Below, piece by piece: positions 59,540-64,000 of a stretch of DNA of 64,000 nucleotides. Origin of the DNA: Usitatibacter palustris (GTDB lineage Bacteria > Pseudomonadota > Gammaproteobacteria > Burkholderiales > Usitatibacteraceae). Position 1 is the first letter of the stretch, and each line of letters starts with the position of its first letter. The stretch is taken from positions 3,410,001 through 3,474,000 of the forward strand of contig NZ_CP053073.1 in the NCBI RefSeq assembly GCF_013003985.1, read 5' to 3'. The position numbers and the translations under genes were made by a program. The notes beneath the pieces are model-generated. The model saw nothing but the letters and a program-made list of their open reading frames with translations, made no database searches and had not been told where the DNA came from.

Positions 59540-61759
59540 ATGAAGACCTCTTTCCGCCCCGTCCAAAGCCTCCTCTGCGGGGCGCTTATCGCCCTCGGCG
59601 GGGCAAGCCCGGCCGCGCTCGCCGCACCGCTCGACAATGTGACCGCCGTGACCGCCGGTAGCACGCACACCTGCGCGTTGAGGTCGACGGATGTCGTGTG
59701 CTGGGGTTGGAATGCCTTCGGCCAGCTCGGCATCGGCACCTTCACCAATACTCCGTCTCCCACTCCAGGACAGCCTGTGCCGGGCCTTGGCGGCACGCCC
59801 TCCGCGATCAGTGCCGGCGAATTCCACACCTGCGCGCTGACTGCGGCCGGAGGCGTGAAGTGCTGGGGCAGGAACGGCCAGGGCCAATTGGGCGATGGCA
59901 CGTGGACGGATCGCATCACGCCGGTCGATGTCGTGGGTCACACGAGCGGCGTCGCGAAGATCTCCGCGGGCTACGACAATACCTGCGTAGTTACCACCAG
60001 CGGCGCGGTGTCGTGTTGGGGCGTCGGGGGAGCGGGTCACGCACCGATTGCCAGCGGCGCGGTGGATGTGAAGACCGGCTATTCCCACGCGTGCGCGCTC
60101 ACGGCCGGCGGGGGCGTCAAGTGCTGGGGGCAGAACAGCCTGGGACAATTGGGCGACGGCACGTTCACGCCCAGCAACGCGCCACGCGACGTAGTGGGCC
60201 TCGCCTCGGGCGTCGCCGCGATCGCCGTGGGCGTCAACCATTCATGCGCGCTCACCACTGCCGGCGGCGTGAAATGCTGGGGATCCAATCAAGGCATGCA
60301 GATGGGCACGCCTTTTGTCCCGACGGGGTCGGTGAATACCCCCATGGACATCCAAGGACAAACGAGCGGTCGCGTGGCGATCAGCGCAAACAGCCTGCAC
60401 ATGTGCTCGGTCACCACCGCCGGCGCAGTCTGGTGCTGGGGCGACAACCCCTACGGCCAGGTCGGGCACGGCTTGCTGATCATGATTCCGGGTCCCACTG
60501 AGGTGAGCGGGCTCTCCAGCGGGGCGGCGAGTGTCGCGGCCGGTGTCAATCACACGTGCGCGGTACGCACGAACGGCCAGGTGCTGTGCTGGGGCAACAA
60601 CGACTTCGGGCAGGTGGGCATCGGCACGACTGGTGGCAACGTGTTGCAGCCGAGCACGGTCCTCGTCCTCGCGCCGAACACGATCACGTTCGCGGATATC
60701 CCGGACGCCAACGTCGCCAGTTCGCCGCTCACCGTAACGGCGACGGCGAGCTCCGGCCTTCCCGTCGACATCGCGAGCATCGCGGCTGCCGGGGGACCGC
60801 AGGTCTGCTGGACATCCGGGATGACCGTGACATTTTCATCGCCGGGCGTTTGCACGCTGAGTGCAACTCAAACCGGTGATGTCGACTACATGCCGGCGAC
60901 GCCGGTGATCCGTTCGTTCATCGTCTTCGATGCCGGGGCCATCGCCGTGCCTCGCCTCGTCAACATCTCGACCCGCGTGAAAGTCGTTTCGGGCACGGAG
61001 GGCGTGGGTATCGCCGGGTTCGCGGTGAAGGGTCCCGCGCGCAAGACGGTCGTGATCCGCGCCATGGGTCCGTCACTCGCCTCGGCGGGCCTCACGCAGC
61101 TACTCAACGACCCGCGCCTCACGCTTCACTCGTCGAACGGCGTCGTCCTCACCAACGATAGCTGGCGATCCGGCGCGAGCTATGGCGGGGGCACCGAGGT
61201 CCCGACTCTCCAGGCTCTGGGATTCGCCCCCACCGACGACCGCGAGGCAGCGGTGATCGTCACGCTCGACCAGGGGCTCTACACGGTGGTCGTCGACAGC
61301 TCCGCCCCGGGTAGTGTGGGCATCGCCAGCATCGAGGTCTTCGAGATCGACCCGCCCCAAAGCCCGCTGATCAACATCGCCACGCGCGGCCAGGTGGACC
61401 TCGGCAACGACGTGATGATCGCGGGCTTCATCATCGAGGGCAACAATCCGCAGACTGTCGTGGTCACCGCCGCCGGTCCTTCGCTCGGCCCGGCCGGGAT
61501 CGCGAACCCGCTCGCCAATCCGTTCCTCGTGCTCGTGCGCCAATCCGACAACATGGCGATCGCCTCCAACGACAACTGGCAGACGCAGAACAATCCCGCT
61601 GACCTCTCCGCGATCCTGGCCTCGGGCATCGTGCCCCAGCATCCGCTCGAGTCCGCGATCATCATGACGCTGCCGCCCGGCGCATACACCGCCGTGATGT
61701 ATGGCGTCGGCAACACGACGGGGATCGGGCTCGTCGGGGTGTACGCCGTCCCGCAATAA
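59540..61759 (+). CDS. Secreted RCC1-like propeller protein C with a divergent D1
   Basis: A 739-residue exported protein. The signal is about 30 residues (SPAALAAP). Residues 34-375 hold seven CWG blades, with sequence clearly different from proteins A and B. Residues 378-465 are the Ig-like module (SPGVCTLSATQTGDVDYMPA). D1 (471-609) is unusual: VIRAMGPSLASAGLTQLL and LHSSNGVVLTNDSW instead of VTVAGPSL and VRxSDG. It has a loop insert (SYGGGTEV). D2 (610-739) is standard. The ATG at 59540, 16 bases after the previous stop, begins a normal signal peptide. Confidence 0.85.
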   Translation: MKTSFRPVQSLLCGALIALGGASPAALAAPLDNVTAVTAGSTHTCALRSTDVVCWGWNAFGQLGIGTFTNTPSPTPGQPVPGLGGTPSAISAGEFHTCALTAAGGVKCWGRNGQGQLGDGTWTDRITPVDVVGHTSGVAKISAGYDNTCVVTTSGAVSCWGVGGAGHAPIASGAVDVKTGYSHACALTAGGGVKCWGQNSLGQLGDGTFTPSNAPRDVVGLASGVAAIAVGVNHSCALTTAGGVKCWGSNQGMQMGTPFVPTGSVNTPMDIQGQTSGRVAISANSLHMCSVTTAGAVWCWGDNPYGQVGHGLLIMIPGPTEVSGLSSGAASVAAGVNHTCAVRTNGQVLCWGNNDFGQVGIGTTGGNVLQPSTVLVLAPNTITFADIPDANVASSPLTVTATASSGLPVDIASIAAAGGPQVCWTSGMTVTFSSPGVCTLSATQTGDVDYMPATPVIRSFIVFDAGAIAVPRLVNISTRVKVVSGTEGVGIAGFAVKGPARKTVVIRAMGPSLASAGLTQLLNDPRLTLHSSNGVVLTNDSWRSGASYGGGTEVPTLQALGFAPTDDREAAVIVTLDQGLYTVVVDSSAPGSVGIASIEVFEIDPPQSPLINIATRGQVDLGNDVMIAGFIIEGNNPQTVVVTAAGPSLGPAGIANPLANPFLVLVRQSDNMAIASNDNWQTQNNPADLSAILASGIVPQHPLESAIIMTLPPGAYTAVMYGVGNTTGIGLVGVYAVPQ
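59639..60660 (+). repeat. Seven RCC1-like blades (protein C)
   Basis: CWG motifs: DVVCWGWN, GVKCWGRN, AVSCWGVG, GVKCWGQN, GVKCWGSN, AVWCWGDN, QVLCWGNN. The third blade is shortened. Confidence 0.85.
60950..61756 (+). repeat. D1-D2 module with divergent D1 (protein C)
   Basis: D1 60950-61366, D2 61367-61756. D1 has an IRAMGPSL core, which I recall from a looser family in Verrucomicrobia-type secreted proteins. D2 keeps VTAAGPSL and a GVYAVPQ end. Confidence 0.85.
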
Positions 61760-61762
61760 ATA

Positions 61763-61804
61763 CGCGGTGGCGTCGGACTTGTCGGCGTCTGCAGAGTGCC
61801 GTAG
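61763..61804 (+). pseudogene. Relic of a D2 domain C-terminus
   Basis: Directly after the stop of protein C, the plus strand reads RGGVGLVGVCRVP then TAG (61802-61804). This is the end of a D2 domain (compare GVGLVGVYRVP) with Tyr changed to Cys and everything upstream gone. It is best explained as the last bases of a deleted or replaced family gene. Confidence 0.75.
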
Positions 61805-61830
61805 TTAACACCCCCGTCGCCATAGATCGG

Positions 61831-61836
61831 TAGAAT
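61831..61836 (+). promoter_or_regulatory. -10 element before the last gene
   Basis: TAGAAT with TTAACA (61805-61810) 20 bases upstream, a spacing that is too long for a strong promoter. The gap 61805-61917 shows nothing else clear; GACGGGAG before the ATG may be the ribosome site. Confidence 0.3.
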
Positions 61837-61917
61837 CTCCCGCAGGTCACCGGAAGCGGCCGCAGTGCCGCGCCGGGAATACTAAAAATCGCAGTCCAAG
61901 AAGACGGGAGTTTCCGA

Positions 61918-64000
61918 ATGGCGCACATCCTTCGGCTTGCCGCGGCGGCTCTTTGCGTCGCGTTCGCCTCGCCCTCAGTCCTTGCCAACTCCACCGGCGT
62001 CATCGGCACCACCAACAAGTCCGGTGGCAGCGGCTGCAACGGTTGCCACGGCGCGGCCGGGGGCAACATGGCCTCCGTCGCGATCACCGGCCCCGCGTCG
62101 CTGACCGCGGGCCAGGCGGGAACCTACACGGTCACAGCGACCCAGGTCACGGGGAGCGCGGGTGTGAAGATGGGTGTCAACGTCGCTGCGAGCGACAGCC
62201 CGACGCCCCTCTCGGTGTTCGCTGGAATGCCCACGGGCCTCTCGAGCGGTGAGATCCATCACAACAGCGCGGTCGGTGCACTGCGGACGACCTCCGGCGG
62301 AACTGCGACCTACCAGTTCACGTACACCATGCCCGCCGCGGCAGCCGTCGGCTCCACGCACACGCTCTACGCGGCTTCGACTCTCGCGTTCACCGGCTGG
62401 AACCACGCTCCGAACTTCACCGTCACCACGGCACCGGTCAATCCGACCAGCGTCACGCCGTCCAACATCACGCAGGCCACGGTGGATCTCACGTGGACCG
62501 GCGGCGGGCCGCAGTATCGCGTGGTCTACAAGACCGGTGCGGTCGCGCCCACGACGCCAACCGACGGCACGACGATCAACCTGGCCGCCGTCACCTCGAC
62601 GACGGTCGCCGGCCTGACGGGCGGCACGCAGTACACATTCAAGATCTTCTCGAAGGACGCGGGCGCCACCGTTTTCTCGGCGAGCGGCCCGACCACGACG
62701 ATCACCACGCTCGCCACGACCGCAGGCACGCGTTACGTGAACGCCTCCGCCGGCTCGAACGCCGGCAACTGCTCGAGCGCGGGCCTGCCCTGCCGCACGA
62801 TCACGTACGCGATGGCGCAGGCCACGTCGGGCAACCCGGGTGACCTCATCAGCGTCGCGCCGGGCACGTACAACGTCGCGCTGGGCGAAGTGTTCCCGAT
62901 CATCTTCAAGCCCGGCGTGCAGCTCGTCGCCACGGGAACGCCCTCGAACACGATCATCGACGGCACGGGCGACACGGTGCGCCAGGGACTGATCTTCAGC
63001 ACCGGCAACGCGTCCCCGGTCGCGCGCATCGAGGGCTTCACGATCGCCAACGGCCTGCACATCCCGAGCCAGGGTGGCTCGGCGACCGGCGGTGGCGTTC
63101 GCATCCAGACTTCGTCGCAGACCTTCACGATCACGCGCAACGTCTTCTCGAACAATGAAGCGCGCGGGTACTCCGCGGATAACTCGACCGGCATGACCGG
63201 TGGACTGGGCTGGGGCGGCGGGCTCTACGTCTTCTCGTCGGCGATGAATGTCGTGAACAACGTGTTCGTCGGCAACATCGCGCGTGGCGGCAACGGGTTC
63301 TCGCATCCGGGTACGCCGCTGACGGGCAACGAGTACGGTGGACCGGGCGAAGGCGGCGCAATCTACATCGGCGGCACGGGCATCGTGATCAACAACACGT
63401 TCTACGGGAACGCCGCGATCGGTGGCAACGGCGGAAGCTCATCGACCGGCACCGCCAACGGCCGCGAAGGATCCAAGGGTGCGATTTCCGCGTCCGGCAA
63501 TCCGGCCCCGTCGATCGCCAACAACATCTTCATGAACAACTCGGCGAGCTCGGGCACGGGCGGCACGCCGGACATCTCGTCGATCGGTGCAGTCCTCGCG
63601 GGCAACGCGCCCTCGGTGCGCAACAACCTGTTCTTCGGGAACACCGTGAGCGGTGCTGCGAGCGCCGGAGACACGATCGGCGTCTCGAGCGTGAGCGCCA
63701 ATCCCAACTTCCTCGCCGCACCCACGAGCTTCAACATCCCCGTGGGCTCGCCAGCCGCGGGTACGGGCAGCGCGACGGCCGCACCGACGGTGGATCTCGC
63801 GGGCACCACGCGCGCGACTCCGCCGGCCATCGGCGCGTACGAACCGGGCAACCCCAATCCGCCGCGGCTTGCGAACATCTCCACGCGCGGCCTCGTGGGC
63901 ACCGGCAACAACGTGATGATCGCGGGCCTCATCGTCGGCGGGCCGAGTGCGAAGACGGTGGTCATCACGGTCGCCGGACCTTCGCTCTCCGGCGCCGGCA
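61918..64000 (+). CDS. Secreted haem-motif / FnIII / beta-helix protein with D-type domain (partial at right edge)
   Basis: The first 694 codons of an open reading frame that leaves the window. The signal is about 23 residues (SVLA). Residues 36-46 carry GSGCNGCHG, a CxxCH c-type haem motif (Cys40, Cys43, His44), at the head of a beta domain (SVAITGPASLTAGQAGTYTV) like the choice-of-anchor V/Reelin-like group. Residues about 170-260 resemble fibronectin III. Residues 265-640 open with TRYVNASAGSNAGNC and CRTITYAMAQA, then Asn-rich coils (NNVFVGNIARGGNG, INNTFYGNAAIGGNG) of a right-handed beta-helix. D1 starts at 649. The stop is beyond the window. Confidence 0.85.
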   Translation, partial: MAHILRLAAAALCVAFASPSVLANSTGVIGTTNKSGGSGCNGCHGAAGGNMASVAITGPASLTAGQAGTYTVTATQVTGSAGVKMGVNVAASDSPTPLSVFAGMPTGLSSGEIHHNSAVGALRTTSGGTATYQFTYTMPAAAAVGSTHTLYAASTLAFTGWNHAPNFTVTTAPVNPTSVTPSNITQATVDLTWTGGGPQYRVVYKTGAVAPTTPTDGTTINLAAVTSTTVAGLTGGTQYTFKIFSKDAGATVFSASGPTTTITTLATTAGTRYVNASAGSNAGNCSSAGLPCRTITYAMAQATSGNPGDLISVAPGTYNVALGEVFPIIFKPGVQLVATGTPSNTIIDGTGDTVRQGLIFSTGNASPVARIEGFTIANGLHIPSQGGSATGGGVRIQTSSQTFTITRNVFSNNEARGYSADNSTGMTGGLGWGGGLYVFSSAMNVVNNVFVGNIARGGNGFSHPGTPLTGNEYGGPGEGGAIYIGGTGIVINNTFYGNAAIGGNGGSSSTGTANGREGSKGAISASGNPAPSIANNIFMNNSASSGTGGTPDISSIGAVLAGNAPSVRNNLFFGNTVSGAASAGDTIGVSSVSANPNFLAAPTSFNIPVGSPAAGTGSATAAPTVDLAGTTRATPPAIGAYEPGNPNPPRLANISTRGLVGTGNNVMIAGLIVGGPSAKTVVITVAGPSLSGAG
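63862..64000 (+). repeat. Start of D1 (cut by window edge)
   Basis: Opens PRLANISTRGLVGTGNN with VMIAGLIVGG and VITVAGPSL, then the sequence ends. The AGLI variant matches the other beta-helix protein at 40888. Confidence 0.85.

Noticed and set aside
43994..61756. D domains as pre-peptidase C-terminal (PPC) domains
   Set aside because: The GAYTAIVQG stretch recalls PPC, but the rest, especially ISTRG and VAGPSL, does not fit well enough to assign it by eye.
43994..64000. PEP-CTERM, LPXTG or similar sorting tail at protein ends
   Set aside because: All members stop within a few residues of GVYxV, with no hydrophobic helix or basic tail after it.

Overview
This is a GC-rich, densely coded bacterial chromosome segment. 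There is no rRNA or tRNA gene, transposase, phage gene or CRISPR array that I can see. Codon use and protein flavour suggest a betaproteobacterium (Nitrosomonadales/Burkholderiales-like, perhaps near Usitatibacter). That placement is an impression, not a proven assignment. The window has two halves: a surface-polysaccharide locus (about 1-37700, with stragglers to 43900) and an array of secreted proteins that share one C-terminal module (23517-26537 and 37843-64000).

Polysaccharide half. Two GDP-mannose 4,6-dehydratase family genes lie on the minus strand at the left edge. A plus-strand run (1561-19155) starts with an ABC exporter whose ATPase carries a C-terminal glycan-recognition extension (Wzm/Wzt). 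It continues with a kinase-methyltransferase fusion, methyltransferases (one with a heptad-phased coiled coil), a double GT4 glycosyltransferase, two GT2 glycosyltransferases, a glutamine-dependent asparagine synthase-like amidotransferase, a small SMR/EamA-type membrane protein and a large membrane protein. A minus-strand block (23334-19162) looks like an O-acetylation module: lipoprotein, MBOAT acyltransferase, AlgJ/AlgX-like SGNH protein and methyltransferase. A plus-strand run (26604-31516) holds CDP-glucose synthesis and dehydration (rfbF, rfbG), a DprE1/DprE2-like oxidoreductase pair and a UPF0104-type membrane protein. A minus-strand run (35726-31500) holds a GT2, a RmlC-type epimerase, an SDR and a membrane protein. 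Two plus-strand methyltransferases follow, one of the TylC3 C-methyltransferase type. Eleven methyltransferases in all suggest a heavily methylated, chain-capped glycan exported by an ABC transporter.

Secreted-array half. Twelve predicted exported proteins have unrelated N-terminal parts: alpha/beta hydrolase plus InlB-like repeats, two parallel beta-helix proteins (one with a c-type haem motif), a small NEIYSNADG-type protein, a metzincin protease, a DGDRHV-type protein, three seven-bladed RCC1-like propellers, a propeller-less derivative, a CAP-domain protein and a PQQ-type sugar dehydrogenase. Each ends in the same ~130-residue domain (motifs NISTRG, VMIAGFII, VTVAGPSL, TNDNWQ, GAYTAIVQG, GLVGVYxV). 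The domain is almost always a tandem pair (D1-D2) that runs to the last residue. I count 21 complete copies, one cut by the window edge and one 13-codon relic. D1s resemble D1s and D2s resemble D2s, so the pair seems to have spread as a unit. I infer a shared surface-retention, secretion or glycan-binding module, and its mingling with the polysaccharide genes makes glycan attachment worth testing. This is the best candidate for an undescribed system here.

No gene-free stretch exceeds 300 bases. Many genes overlap by 1-16 bases (ATGA, TGATG, TTGA, GTGA junctions), indicating translational coupling. The recurring promoter-like signal is a -10 hexamer (TAAAAT, TAGAAT, TACAAT, TATAAT), sometimes only 6-7 bases before the start codon.
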